In this document: positions 33,324 through 42,145 of the stretch, in pieces
Layout: each line of letters starts with the position of its first letter
How positions within the stretch are numbered: position 1 is the stretch's first letter
Assembly (NCBI GenBank): GCA_964410625.1
Contig: CAYPHY010000007.1
Span: 62,001-126,000, forward strand
Length of the DNA: 64,000 nucleotides
Direction of reading: 5' to 3'
Origin: CAYPHY01 sp964410625
Lineage (GTDB): Bacteria; Chloroflexota; Anaerolineae; Promineifilales; Promineifilaceae
The notes under the pieces: model-generated
Database searches by the model: none
What the model was told of the DNA's origin: nothing
Seen by the model: only the letters and a program-made list of their open reading frames with translations
Program-made: the position numbers and the translations under genes

Positions 33324-34766
33324 TTATCCACCACTCAGCCCGGCCCGTAATAAGGGGAGCGCCTGGGGGTCAGACAACAACCAGCGGGCGAGTTCATCAT
33401 GGGGAAAGTCGTCACGCCATTGGCGGTAGGTATCATGGGGTAGATCGCGGTAAAAGAGTGCGACCACCACCGGTATGACCTCGCCGGGGCGATAGGCGTA
33501 GTATACGCCAGTCAGAACGCCGGGCATCGAGCCGCCTTTATAGCCGAGGTTGGAGAAAAGCTCCTGATTCACCGGAAAACGCATCGCCCACTCCAGATAG
33601 CGGCGGGCGTGGAAGCTGCTGTCGGGGTTGCTGAGACCGTTTTGTGCCAGACGAAGCATCAACGCCGCATACTCTCTGGCCGTCCCCTGTGCATTGAAGT
33701 AGTCGGTGAAAAAACGTTGAGTATCGAGCGACGGCCGACGCCGGCCGTCACGCCAGGCCATTTCCGCCTCGCGAAACGAGGCGCTACTTTGGAATGCGGC
33801 GGTCAATTGTACCACTTCGCGGCCGTAATCGCGCTGTAGCAAAGGGTCGAGCAGTTGGTTGAGATAGGCCAAATCATTGCCGGAGGGGCGGGTATGATTG
33901 GACATCAGCAAAAATTGCCCTAAAAAGGGGCAAGGGGCGGTCTGGCGGGTCAGCCCCAGTTGTTGCGCCGTTTCTTCAATTCGCCGCTGTCCTAACCGCT
34001 GGTGGAGGTAATCGGTGGCGGCATTGGAACTGTGGCGCATCATCATCCAGGGGAGATCTTCGAGCAAGACGGAGGGAGGGTTGGTGGCAAGCAGGCGGCC
34101 GTTTTCTTCCAACTCTTGCAACACACGTCGGTGAGCGCCCAGATCAGTTCCCGGCAGATAGTAGCTTTCCAATTCCTCTATCGTCACCGGCTCTAGCGGG
34201 TTCAACTCACCCGCGGCTACCGCTTCCACATAGGCCACTAAATGGATGATTTTCACTACGGAGGCGAGGGGCATGGGGGTGTCGGGGTTTAAGAAGATGC
34301 CCTGCTCTTCCTGGCCCATCTGGTAGGCGACGAGGCCGACGGTCTCTGGCGCGGCGAGCAGGCGGCGCAAGGCGGGTTCAGCCGCGGCTGGGACCAGCTC
34401 TTGCAGTTGGGCCAGTGCCGTCTCGTCGGTCGCAAGGCTGGTGTGGGTTGGTGCGGAGGGCGGCGGGATAGCAGGCAGCAGTTGCCCACAATCGGCTAAG
34501 GCGGCATCAACTATTGCGTCAACCGGTGTCGCCTCCTGGGCTGGCGTAGGCATGGCGAGTTGCGTTGAAGACGAAATTTCCGTTGCCAGCGGGGGAACAG
34601 CTTGTGTTGGCGCCGGTAGGGGTGACGCGATTGGTTGTGGTTGCGTTTGTGGTTCGGTCAATTGCGCCACAGCGACGGGCGAAGCCGGGCCCGGTCGTTC
34701 GCAAGCGGTGATAGTCGCTATGGATAGGAGGAGGAAAAAGGTAAACGTTAGATAACGCAAATTCAT
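33324..34766 (-). CDS. Lipoprotein with class A beta-lactamase/serine-hydrolase fold
   Basis: 480 residues from the ATG at 34766, chosen because it starts a lipoprotein signal peptide (YLTFTFFLLLSIATITAC, lipobox ITAC). A Pro/Thr/Ala-rich linker leads to a serine-hydrolase domain: SVVK as SxxK in MPLASVVKIIHLVAYVEAV, SNAATDYL as SxN, KGGS as the third motif in LGYKGGSMPGVLTGVYYAY. These are the marks of class A beta-lactamases and DD-peptidase-like enzymes. It may cut peptidoglycan cross-links or act on a beta-lactam; activity not predictable. Anchored in the cytoplasmic membrane, facing outward. Confidence 0.85.
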   Translation of the reverse strand: MNLRYLTFTFFLLLSIATITACERPGPASPVAVAQLTEPQTQPQPIASPLPAPTQAVPPLATEISSSTQLAMPTPAQEATPVDAIVDAALADCGQLLPAIPPPSAPTHTSLATDETALAQLQELVPAAAEPALRRLLAAPETVGLVAYQMGQEEQGIFLNPDTPMPLASVVKIIHLVAYVEAVAAGELNPLEPVTIEELESYYLPGTDLGAHRRVLQELEENGRLLATNPPSVLLEDLPWMMMRHSSNAATDYLHQRLGQRRIEETAQQLGLTRQTAPCPFLGQFLLMSNHTRPSGNDLAYLNQLLDPLLQRDYGREVVQLTAAFQSSASFREAEMAWRDGRRRPSLDTQRFFTDYFNAQGTAREYAALMLRLAQNGLSNPDSSFHARRYLEWAMRFPVNQELFSNLGYKGGSMPGVLTGVYYAYRPGEVIPVVVALFYRDLPHDTYRQWRDDFPHDELARWLLSDPQALPLLRAGLSGG

Positions 34767-34868
34767 ACGGTGGGTGCGCCAACACCGATTGAAATCGGCG
34801 TCTGACACAGGAAACCCGTCGAAAGGGGTTAGTATTGTCAGTCAAAGCAATTACGCCATTAAAACCCT

Positions 34869-34918
34869 TGTTTCTCGTCACTCATCACTCGCCACTCTCC
34901 ACTCATCACTCGCTCTTT
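34869..34918. repeat. CACTCGCCACTCTCCACTC repeat
   Basis: Seven CACTCATCACTCGC-like units run into the last codons of the GAF/PP2C phosphatase. The same motif lies inside that gene at 37054. Confidence 0.7.
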
Positions 34919-37900
34919 TGCCGTTTCATTACAATCAGCGTAATGTCGTCAAATTGGGGGCTGTCTCCGGCGTGGTCGCGAATGCTGTCGGTGATGCGGC
35001 CGACGATGCCTGGCGCGTTCAAACGGGCGGCGCCACTGGCGGCGACACGTAAACGCTGCATCCCAAACTCATCGTAATCTTCGTTCAACGCCTCGGTCAC
35101 GCCATCGGTATAGAGGATGATCGTCTCCCCTGGTCGTAGATGGACGGCATAGCTGTCCATCTCGATTTCCGGCAAAACGCCGAGGGCGATGCCATGTCCG
35201 GGCAACTCATTGAAGCGGCCGTTCGGCCGCATCAGCAACGGTGGGTTGTGTCCGGCGTTGGCATAGATAAAGCGTTCGGTAGCGGGTTCCCACACTCCAT
35301 AAAAGATGGTGACAAAGAGGTCGGAACGAGCTTCTTTACCGATAATTTCATTTGTACGCATCAGAACCTGGGCGGGATCGCTGCGGGTGAAGGCCACTGT
35401 GCGTAAGATCGTGCGGCTGAGCGCCATAAACAAGGCGGCCGGAACACCCTTGTCGGCTACATCGGCAATGGCAATCCCCCAACGGCCGCCGGAAAGCGGC
35501 AGAAAGTCATAGAAATCACCGCTGACCTGCCGGGCGGCTTGCCAAAAGCTGGCGACGCTACAGCCGGGGATGTTCGGCTCTTTATCGGGAAGGAAGCTGG
35601 TTTGTATCTTTTGGGCAACGTCTAATTCTTGCTGCAAGCGCAGCCGTTCGGCCGATTCGCGGTAAAGCTGATTGTTGACGACGGCGGTGGCTGCTTGTTG
35701 GGCAATGCCGTTCAAGATGTTCAGCCGGCGAGAGGAGAAACGCATGGCGTTGGCCTCGGCGCGGCCGACAATCATCGCCCCGACAAGACGGCCGCGAGCG
35801 ATCAGCGGGAAGTTGAAAGCGACGGAGGCGTTGTTGAGAATAGTCCGCAACCAACCCGACATACGAATCGGATAATAGGTGTGGGTTGGCGCTCGCTCGA
35901 CGGCCGTGTCCATGTCTTCTAGCTCCGGCGTCATGCGCAGGAACTCCTCACCATCAATATGGAGTGTATCAATCAGGCCGCGCCCCATTGGGCTGATGCC
36001 ATAAGTGGGGCCAGGGTAAAAGACCTGGCGCATCTCATCCCACACTAAGATGAGCACTGCGTCCACACCGACCAACATCGGAACCAGGCGGACGATGGTA
36101 TCCAGAATTTCGTTTAGATCAACGAGATTGTTGACGGCTTCGGCGACCTTCAGCAAGGCGGTATTGACCCACGCCTCCTCTTGCTGCGCGGTTCGTAGCC
36201 AGATGCTCTCCACGGCTTGCCCCGTTTGGTGGGCGATGTTGCGTAGTAACTCTTCCTGCCGCTGGGCTGTGCCTCGCTCGCTCCCTAACTCGAAGCCATT
36301 TCCACTTTGTGGTGGATAGCAGGCGTCAACGAGCAGCACCCCGACAGTTTGCTCCTGGCTGCCTAAGATTGGATAAAGCAGCAAGGGATGTTGAGGGTCG
36401 TCGAGCAGCGGCCGACAGGCTCGCGCCACCACATTGGGGAGTTGCCAGGTTGTGATTGGTTCCTGGCCCACATGGACGGCGTCTAAAGCCCCCCACATGC
36501 CGAGGGTGAGTTCCAGTCCATTAAAAGCCTGTGGGCAATTCCCCGTTGCATCGGAGAAGCTGCTGCCACGGTAAAGTTCTAGCTCCTCATTCCAGAGGAA
36601 GATGCCGCAATAAGAGACGCCAGAAAGCATGGGGGTCAGCCGGGCGATGGTTTCGAGCATTTCGTCGAGATCGCCACTCATGCTAATCGCTTCGGCGACT
36701 TGCAGTTGGGCAGTTGCCACCCAGGCCTGCGCTTGTTGCAAGGCCAATTGCCGTGCTTTATAGATCGCGCTCGCTACTTCGGCCGCCAATGCCTCCAGGA
36801 CGGGCTTTTCGGTGGCATTAAAGACGCCAATCTGTGAGCTATGGACATCAAGGACGCCTAATAGCTCATCATTGACCACCAGGGGGATGGCGATTTCGGC
36901 GCGGGTATCGCGCACCAATTCGGGGGGCATGTCGTCGAGACAAACGAGAAAGCGTTCATCATCGGCCGTGTTGTTGGAAACGACGGTGGTGCGCGTGGCG
37001 GCCGCTATTCCAGGAATACCCACCCCAATTGGAACCGTTATCCAGCCATTGGAAGCGTGGAGATTAGAGATTGGAGATTGGGAAGTGCTGAGCGTACGAG
37101 CGTTGCTTTCCTGCTCTTCACTCGCCACTCGCCACTCGTCACTCGCCACTTCTCCTATGTCCCCCACGAGGCCATTCAGCCCACTACTGGCGCGAATTAC
37201 CATTTGCTCTTTTCCGGGATCAAGGGTGAAAATGTTGACCGGGTGGAAGGCAAAGGTCTCTTCGGTCAGGCGCACCACCAGTGCAAACAGTTCATCTAGA
37301 TCGAGCGCGGCATTGACCTCGCGGGCGATCTTGCCGACGAGCGCCAGATGGGCGGCACGCATTCGTTCCTGGGCGAAGAGGCGTGCGTTGGCAATGGCGG
37401 CGGCGGCCTGGTTGGCGATAATATTCAGCCGCCGTAAATCTTGTTCCCCAAAGCGGTTCGGCTGCAAGCTCTGCACGCCGATGATGCCAATCGTCTGCTC
37501 GCCGCTGACCAAAGGGACAAAGAGGGCGGAACGGGGAAACCCTTCACCAGGGATGTTTTTTTGGGAGCGCGGCCGAGGCGTGGCCGGAAGACGTTCCATC
37601 TCTTTTTGGAAGTCGCGTACTAAAATGGGTTGTCCGGCATCGCGCACCCAGCCAACCAACCCGCCGTCCGACGGGTGGCCCCCAATGTTCTTTAGATCGA
37701 AGCGTTGGGGGGTTTGTTGCTGTTGTCCATTGACAGTCCAGTAGAGGATTTCATAGAAACTGCCATCAAACAGGCCGATTTGAAAGGTCGTGTTGTCAAT
37801 GACATGGCCTGCTTGTTGGGCGATCAGCTCGCATAGGGCATTCAGGTCCAATTCGGCAGCAACGATGGCCCGGCCGGCAAGACTGAGTGCCTCCAGTTCA

Positions 37901-38034
37901 GCCACCCGGCGAACCAGGCGGCGGCGCGAACGCTGGCGCAAATAAAAGATATAGCCCAAGATAGAGGCAACAATAAGCGGAACCACTATCCAGGCCAACC
38001 AGTTGATAGCAGTCTGAGAGGTGTCCACATTCAT
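34906..38034 (-). CDS. RsbU-like PP2C phosphatase with N-terminal helix and several GAF domains
   Basis: 1042 residues. One membrane helix (residues 10-31, WLAWIVVPLIVASILGYIFYLRQ) is followed by three or four GAF-type domains (about 45-215, 220-430, 440-630, 640-800; IIGVQSLQPNRFGEQDL, LLGVLDVHSSQ, VGVLLVDA and VGAMIVGRAEANAM). The C-terminal PP2C/SpoIIE domain has QKIQTSFLPDKEPNIPGCSVASFW, GDFYDFLPL, IADVADKGVPAALFMA, TIFYGVWEP, NAGHNPPLL and YTDGVTEALNEDYDEFG, with the metal Asp residues. It should dephosphorylate a STAS anti-anti-sigma protein in response to a signal bound by the GAFs. Residues about 295-327 are encoded by intergenic-type repeats (VASDEWRVASEEQESNAR). The STAS and kinase genes lie just upstream. 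Confidence 0.9.
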   Translation of the reverse strand: MNVDTSQTAINWLAWIVVPLIVASILGYIFYLRQRSRRRLVRRVAELEALSLAGRAIVAAELDLNALCELIAQQAGHVIDNTTFQIGLFDGSFYEILYWTVNGQQQQTPQRFDLKNIGGHPSDGGLVGWVRDAGQPILVRDFQKEMERLPATPRPRSQKNIPGEGFPRSALFVPLVSGEQTIGIIGVQSLQPNRFGEQDLRRLNIIANQAAAAIANARLFAQERMRAAHLALVGKIAREVNAALDLDELFALVVRLTEETFAFHPVNIFTLDPGKEQMVIRASSGLNGLVGDIGEVASDEWRVASEEQESNARTLSTSQSPISNLHASNGWITVPIGVGIPGIAAATRTTVVSNNTADDERFLVCLDDMPPELVRDTRAEIAIPLVVNDELLGVLDVHSSQIGVFNATEKPVLEALAAEVASAIYKARQLALQQAQAWVATAQLQVAEAISMSGDLDEMLETIARLTPMLSGVSYCGIFLWNEELELYRGSSFSDATGNCPQAFNGLELTLGMWGALDAVHVGQEPITTWQLPNVVARACRPLLDDPQHPLLLYPILGSQEQTVGVLLVDACYPPQSGNGFELGSERGTAQRQEELLRNIAHQTGQAVESIWLRTAQQEEAWVNTALLKVAEAVNNLVDLNEILDTIVRLVPMLVGVDAVLILVWDEMRQVFYPGPTYGISPMGRGLIDTLHIDGEEFLRMTPELEDMDTAVERAPTHTYYPIRMSGWLRTILNNASVAFNFPLIARGRLVGAMIVGRAEANAMRFSSRRLNILNGIAQQAATAVVNNQLYRESAERLRLQQELDVAQKIQTSFLPDKEPNIPGCSVASFWQAARQVSGDFYDFLPLSGGRWGIAIADVADKGVPAALFMALSRTILRTVAFTRSDPAQVLMRTNEIIGKEARSDLFVTIFYGVWEPATERFIYANAGHNPPLLMRPNGRFNELPGHGIALGVLPEIEMDSYAVHLRPGETIILYTDGVTEALNEDYDEFGMQRLRVAASGAARLNAPGIVGRITDSIRDHAGDSPQFDDITLIVMKRQKSE
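37054..37150. repeat. In-frame repeat inside GAF/PP2C gene
   Basis: GTGGAGATTAGAGATTGGAGATTGGG units, then CTCTTCACTCGCCACTCGCCACTCG units. Together they encode a 33-residue, Ser/Glu/Ala-rich stretch inside a GAF domain loop. Both motif types are found in gaps elsewhere in the window. Confidence 0.75.
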
Positions 38035-38074
38035 GTGACCACATCCATCTCTTGTTAGTCTATGGAAATAAGTA

Positions 38075-38164
38075 ACAAGGAAAGTGGGCAGTAGGCAGCA
38101 GGTAGATAGTAGCGGTAGTAAAGGAGCGTGACCACTGCTTACTGCCTACTGTCTACTGTTCACG
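38075..38164. repeat. GGCAGTAGGCAGCAGGTAG / CTGCTTACTGCCTACTG repeat
   Basis: GGGCAGTAGGCAGCAGG units, a spacer, then CACTGCTTACTGCCTACTGTCTACTG. CAGTAGGCAG pairs with CTGCCTACTG. It extends into the last codons of the STAS gene (TVNSRQ). Confidence 0.75.
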
Positions 38165-38493
38165 GTCTGGCGTGCTTCGGCACAGGAATCGTAAATCTCG
38201 AATACCTTATCAAAGCCAACCATGGAAAAGATTTCTTGCAACCGTGGGTTTAGGCCACAGAGACGTAATGAACCATTGTTTTCTCTGGCACGCCGCCATA
38301 CGCTGACCAGGCAGCGCAGACCGCCACTGTTAATATAAGTTGCCTCCGTTAGGTCAACAATAAAGTGGGTGCGTCCTGAATCGAGTAAATCATTCAGAGT
38401 TTGTTCAAGTGTGGGATTCAGGCTTTGATCCAATCGGCCGCGCACACCAACCAATACTGTTTCGGAGGGGAGTGATTCCTGCCACACATTCAT
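38146..38493 (-). CDS. STAS-domain anti-sigma factor antagonist (RsbV-like)
   Basis: 115 residues: LVGVRGRLDQSLNPTLEQTLNDLLDSGRTHFIVDLTEATYINSGGLRCLVSVWRRARENNG is a STAS core; the phospho-acceptor Ser is in YINSGGLR. It counters the RsbW-like kinase encoded immediately upstream (its ATG overlaps that gene's TGA by 4 bases) and is the probable substrate of the phosphatase at 34906. In the unphosphorylated state such proteins bind the anti-sigma factor and free the sigma. No sigma gene is in the window. The last five residues are repeat-derived. Confidence 0.88.
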   Translation of the reverse strand: MNVWQESLPSETVLVGVRGRLDQSLNPTLEQTLNDLLDSGRTHFIVDLTEATYINSGGLRCLVSVWRRARENNGSLRLCGLNPRLQEIFSMVGFDKVFEIYDSCAEARQTVNSRQ

Positions 38494-38951
38494 GACGCTT
38501 TCTCCTGATTGCGATTTTTGACCATGATGAGCGTGTTGCCCCCATCCGGGTCAAATGTAAAGTATACCTCATCCATCAGGTTGCGTATGAAGTGTAGTCC
38601 CAAGCCGCCAACCTGCAATTGATCACTCACCTCGCCAGGCGTTTGGGAAGCTGTAGAGTCGAACACCGGAGGGGGCTTCACTTGTTGGGGATCGAACGGC
38701 CGTCCATGATCATGGAGTGTCACTGTAAAGGTCGTGTCACTCACTTCATAGGTACAGAGGATGTCCCCCACATCCTCCCCGCCATAGGCATGTTCGATGA
38801 TATTCGTTGCAGCCTCGTCGCAACATAACTCGATCTGGAAGATGGCGTCGTCCTCCAGCCCGGCTTCGGCCGCCCCTGCAGAGACAAACTCGCAAAGGCG
38901 CTTAACTTCATCGTAGCGCCCCGGAATGGTCAGAGCGCGTTGCTTAACCAT
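38490..38951 (-). CDS. RsbW-like anti-sigma factor / serine kinase
   Basis: 153 residues from the ATG at 38951; a TTG at 38969 is the alternative. It has the GHKL ATPase N-box IELCCDEAATNIIEHAYGG (Glu, Asn), the G1 box VTLHDHGRPFDPQ and the late glycine box VGGLGLHFIRNLMDEVYF. This is the RsbW/SpoIIAB pattern: it binds a sigma factor and phosphorylates the STAS antagonist. It pairs with the STAS gene that follows with a 4-base overlap. Position in the cluster supports partner switching. Confidence 0.9.
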   Translation of the reverse strand: MVKQRALTIPGRYDEVKRLCEFVSAGAAEAGLEDDAIFQIELCCDEAATNIIEHAYGGEDVGDILCTYEVSDTTFTVTLHDHGRPFDPQQVKPPPVFDSTASQTPGEVSDQLQVGGLGLHFIRNLMDEVYFTFDPDGGNTLIMVKNRNQEKAS

Positions 38952-39036
38952 AATCGGTGGTGGCAACAAGCAACCGAATTTTTGAAGCGGTCAGAGCTTG
39001 GCGAAAATTCGTATCGTTTTATTGCCGAGATCGCGC

Positions 39037-39384
39037 TTAGAAACTGCCCACAGCGGCCGTTTCATCATCATACACTTCGAACAGCGAATCGAGACCGGCG
39101 AGTTGCAGCACTTCTTTCATGCGGTCTGAGGGCTTAGCAATGCGTACATCACCACGATGCTTCTTTGCCTCGCGCAACAAGGCGACAATGGCCCGTAGCC
39201 CGGCACTGCTCATATAGTTGATGCCGCTGAGTTCCAAGACAACATTGTGGTGGCCGTCGGCAACTGTCTGTTGTAGATAGTTGTCAAACTCGGCCGCGTT
39301 GCTGCTGTCTACACGTCCAGATACCGTCACCAGTTCGACGCGCTTCATCGATTGTTTGCTAATATTAAAAGTAGAATCTGACAT
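39037..39384 (-). CDS. STAS-domain protein (second antagonist)
   Basis: 115 residues from the ATG at 39384 (AGGAGG about 10 bases upstream); the frame extends to 39459 through repeat DNA. SKQSMKRVELVTVSGRVDSSNAAEFDNYLQQTV and LELSGINYMSSAGLRAIVALLREAKKHRGDVRI are the STAS core; the acceptor Ser lies in YMSSAGLR. It may be a second, parallel antagonist, or an RsbS/RsbR-like scaffold component. It is 67 bases upstream of the kinase gene, on the same strand. Confidence 0.88.
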   Translation of the reverse strand: MSDSTFNISKQSMKRVELVTVSGRVDSSNAAEFDNYLQQTVADGHHNVVLELSGINYMSSAGLRAIVALLREAKKHRGDVRIAKPSDRMKEVLQLAGLDSLFEVYDDETAAVGSF

Positions 39385-39407
39385 CTGTTCCCTGCCTCCT
39401 GTGTAAA

Positions 39408-39484
39408 GAGTAAGCAGATAGCAGCGGGCAGTAAGCGGCATATATATTGGTCTATCCACTGCTTACTGTCTACTGTCTACTGTA
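39408..39484. repeat. GTAAGCAGATAGCAG / CTGCTTACTGTCTACTG repeat
   Basis: AGTAAGCAGATAGCAGCGGGCAGTAAGCGG followed by CCACTGCTTACTGTCTACTGTCTACTG, with GCAGTAAGC opposed to TGCTTACTG. It separates divergent genes (STAS minus, queG plus). Confidence 0.7.
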
Positions 39485-39583
39485 ATTGATAAGTGCCGGA
39501 TTATATCAGCAAAGCGTAAAAGGCACAGTATTCTGGCAAGGTGAATGGGTGACGAGACGGTAAGATGATAGAGTAGTAGCGAA

Positions 39584-40744
39584 ATGGACGTAGTGCGATT
39601 GACGAATGAATTGAAGGCGCAGGCGTTGGCGCTGGGATTTAGCATGGTGGGCGTTATTCCGGCGGCCCCTGGACGGCGGTTGGACGCTTACCGGGCGTGG
39701 ATCGCGGCCGAGATGCATGGGGCAATGGGGTATATGGCGCGGCCGGATCGCATCGCCCGCCGGGAGGACTTGAACGTCATTTTGCCTGGGGTGCAATCAT
39801 TGGTCTGTGTTGGACTGGACTACTCCTGGCTTTCGCCACCGGAAGAGATTGCCAATGACCCCGGTCGCGGCCGAATCTCTAACTATGCCTGGGGCGCAGA
39901 CTATCACAACATCCTCACGCCACGACTGCAAGCATTGGCCGATTGGCTACGCGAAGCCGCGGCTGAGGAGCAGGTAGCGAGCAAGGTCTATGTGGACACC
40001 GGCGCGATTTTGGAGCGCGACCACGCGGAAACGGCGGGCCTGGGATTCACAGGGAAGAACACAATGCTGATCCACCCACAGCGAGGTTCCTGGATGTTTC
40101 TGGGAGAGTTGCTGACAACGTTGCCGCTGGCCTATGACACACCACGGCCGATGCCTTCCTGCGGCCGTTGCACCAACTGCCTGGAGGATTGTCCAACGGC
40201 CGCCTTTCCCCAACCCTATGTCCTTGATGCGCGGCGTTGCATCTCCTACCTGACGATTGAGCTAAAGGGGTGGATTCCACGTGAGCTACGGCCGTTGATG
40301 GGCAACTGGATTTATGGTTGTGACATTTGTCAGGTCGTTTGCCCCTTCAATCGCTTTGCCCCTGGGACGGCCGAGCCTGCCTTTCGGCCGCCAGAGTGGA
40401 ACGCGACCGCGCCACCGCTTGTCGAGTTATTACGGTTGGATGAGGTCGGGTTCCAACAACGCTTTGCGAACAGCCCGATCAAGCGGATCAAGCGACGCGG
40501 GTTATTACGTAATGTCTGTGTCGCTGCTGGTAACTGGGGCGATCCGGCGGCCGTGCCTCCCCTCTCCGACCTGCTGCACAATGACCCCGAACCGCTCATT
40601 CGCGGCCACGCTGCCTGGGCGTTGCGCCAGATTGGAGGGGAGGCGGCCGAGCAAGCCATCACTGCGGTATTGCAACAAGAAACCGATGAGCAAGTACGCC
40701 AAGAATTGACAATTGACAATTATCAATTGCCTATTGTCAATTAG
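39584..40744 (+). CDS. queG: Epoxyqueuosine reductase
   Basis: 386 residues. The N-terminal cobalamin-binding half has LGFSMVGVIPAAPG, GAMGYMARPDRIARREDL, ISNYAWGADYHNIL and ILERDHAETAGLGFTGKNTMLIHP (Asp in the catalytic loop). Two 4Fe-4S sets follow: CGRCTNCLEDCP and CDICQVVCPFN. A HEAT-like C-terminal segment (IRGHAAWALRQIGGEAAEQAI) extends it, common in the longer QueG proteins. It reduces epoxyqueuosine to queuosine in tRNA. The last 12 residues (LTIDNYQLPIVN) are encoded by an AATTGACAATTGACAATT repeat that also overlaps the convergent gene. Confidence 0.95.
   Translation: MDVVRLTNELKAQALALGFSMVGVIPAAPGRRLDAYRAWIAAEMHGAMGYMARPDRIARREDLNVILPGVQSLVCVGLDYSWLSPPEEIANDPGRGRISNYAWGADYHNILTPRLQALADWLREAAAEEQVASKVYVDTGAILERDHAETAGLGFTGKNTMLIHPQRGSWMFLGELLTTLPLAYDTPRPMPSCGRCTNCLEDCPTAAFPQPYVLDARRCISYLTIELKGWIPRELRPLMGNWIYGCDICQVVCPFNRFAPGTAEPAFRPPEWNATAPPLVELLRLDEVGFQQRFANSPIKRIKRRGLLRNVCVAAGNWGDPAAVPPLSDLLHNDPEPLIRGHAAWALRQIGGEAAEQAITAVLQQETDEQVRQELTIDNYQLPIVN
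40704..40743. repeat. AATTGACAATTATCAATTG repeat at queG end
   Basis: AATTGACAATTGACAATTATC then CAATTGCCTATTGTCAATT: two or three direct units and their inverse, self-complementary, covering the convergent stop codons. Confidence 0.75.
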
Positions 40745-41720
40745 AAACGCTTTCTCGCAGAGCGCGGATATTCCGCAACGGTGTTGTCGTCATAATCACG
40801 CAGCCGGTCCCCAGCACCAGGCGACGGCCGCCCGTCTGCTCTAGCGCCTCTCGCGCTTCAGCCAATGTTTGTTCCGGTCCTTCCTGGTGGATGCTCCATT
40901 GCGACACGCCGCCGCTGGCCGCGCCACGAATCTGGCGCAAGCCGTCGGCCAAGGTGACGGCCGTGTCCCGGTCGTGCCAGTTAAATAGTTGGGCGGGATA
41001 GTCGGCCGTCCACTCAAAGGCGATGTCGGTCCCATGGAGATGGACGACGTTCAGCCATAAATCGCTGACGCTTTCCAAAATCCGCAAATCGTAAGGGCGG
41101 GCAAAGGTCGAAAATTCCTCCTGGCTCATTACCGGGTAACGGGCATGAGAGACAGCATAGTAGATGCCATCCATGCCGCTGTCCCGCGCTGCATCCAGGA
41201 AACGCACGGTGTTTTCCGCAATGGTCTCCAGCCCTTGTAGAAATGATTCCGGGTGGCTACGCATGTGGGACAATATGGTCTCCCCTCCGGCGAGATGGCG
41301 AGCCTGTCCCAACACCGAAAAGACGGTGGCGACAAACGGCACTTCCCCGCGTAAGCCTTCACCGGTCAGGCGCAGCGCTTCTAGCTGCCTGCCAAGCATC
41401 CCCTGGTTGGGGTCGAGTAGGCTTAGCGTCTCCCAGTCGGACGGCCGCTTGATTGGATATTCCACATAGCTACGCGTCCCTTCGATGTGGCCTTCCCAAC
41501 GGTCTACCAGTCCCCAATCGGCAACTGAGTAGCTGCTGGCCGGTGAGGTTTTGAGAAAGTCCCAATCATAATCCCGTTGCCACTTCAGTTGGGCGGCGGC
41601 CAGGGCAGCTGCGTCTTGATCATCGCCCGGCCAATGTCGCCAGAGCGCAACGGGTGGCCGGTCGGCCGCTTCCCCGGCAATGGTCGCTTCTAAACGCTTG
41701 CGTTTTGTCCATTTACTCAT
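40737..41720 (-). CDS. Uroporphyrinogen-decarboxylase-family protein
   Basis: 327 residues opening with KRLEATIAGEAADRPPVALWRHWPGDD, with ADWGLVDRWEGHIEGTRSYVEYPI, MDGIYYAVSHARYPVMSQEEF and VHLHGTDIAFEWTADYPAQLFNWHDRDTAV. It has the TIM-barrel HemE/methyltransferase MtaA-like fold; HemE itself has a different N-terminal motif (RxPVWxMRQAGR), missing here, so a methyltransferase or other corrinoid-linked role is more likely than haem synthesis. It converges on queG, overlapping by 8 bases. No corrinoid partner protein is next to it. Confidence 0.85.
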   Translation of the reverse strand: MSKWTKRKRLEATIAGEAADRPPVALWRHWPGDDQDAAALAAAQLKWQRDYDWDFLKTSPASSYSVADWGLVDRWEGHIEGTRSYVEYPIKRPSDWETLSLLDPNQGMLGRQLEALRLTGEGLRGEVPFVATVFSVLGQARHLAGGETILSHMRSHPESFLQGLETIAENTVRFLDAARDSGMDGIYYAVSHARYPVMSQEEFSTFARPYDLRILESVSDLWLNVVHLHGTDIAFEWTADYPAQLFNWHDRDTAVTLADGLRQIRGAASGGVSQWSIHQEGPEQTLAEAREALEQTGGRRLVLGTGCVIMTTTPLRNIRALRESVSN

Positions 41721-42145
41721 GAATTTCCTCTACTGTCTCTGCTATGATTGTTCACGATGGTTGCATTTTCAGAGTGAACGCTGATTTGCGCTGATACTAC
41801 GCAGATTTGCGCTGATTTATTGCTAAGAATCTGTGTTAATCTGCGTCCTCTCTTCGGCTTTTACAGAAACTGCAATCATAGTGATGATTGTATCAGGCTT
41901 CTGGAGGTATAGTAGTTGGTAAACAGCGCTTTGAAAAGTTCTCAGGTCTAAATTTTTGGTTTGGCCTGATAGGCATACCGAAAACTTATAGATTTATGTC
42001 AAGTTCAGAGCCTGCGGTTGCAACTGAATTGCGATACTTACCGTATTGTGTTAGAAGAACAGGTAGTGGACAGCCACAGGCTTGGACAGCCACAGGCTTG
42101 GACAGCTACGGGTCTGGGTAGTAGGGTTGAAGGGAAAGATGGGTC
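41721..42145. other. Intergenic gap, repeats only
   Basis: 425 bases between divergent genes. It contains GCTGATTTGCGCTGATACTACGCAG-type repeats (41771-41852, related to 11131) and a 16-base tandem repeat at 42068-42115. An open frame at 41888-42121 has no start support or family and is not counted. No promoter could be fixed. Confidence 0.6.
42068..42115. repeat. Three tandem 16-bp units
   Basis: GGACAGCCACAGGCTT, an identical second copy, then GGACAGCTACGGGTCT (four changes). It ends 30 bases before the DedA start. Confidence 0.85.

Noticed and set aside
36812..37744. 310-codon plus-strand open frame over the GAF/PP2C gene
   Set aside because: Ser/Arg-rich shadow of a well-supported gene, no recognisable motif.
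40737..41720. Calling the URO-D-like gene hemE
   Set aside because: The HemE N-terminal substrate motif is absent, so a haem role is not supported.
41888..42121. 77-codon open frame before the DedA gene
   Set aside because: Its end is the 16-bp tandem repeat, there is no ribosome site and no family resemblance.
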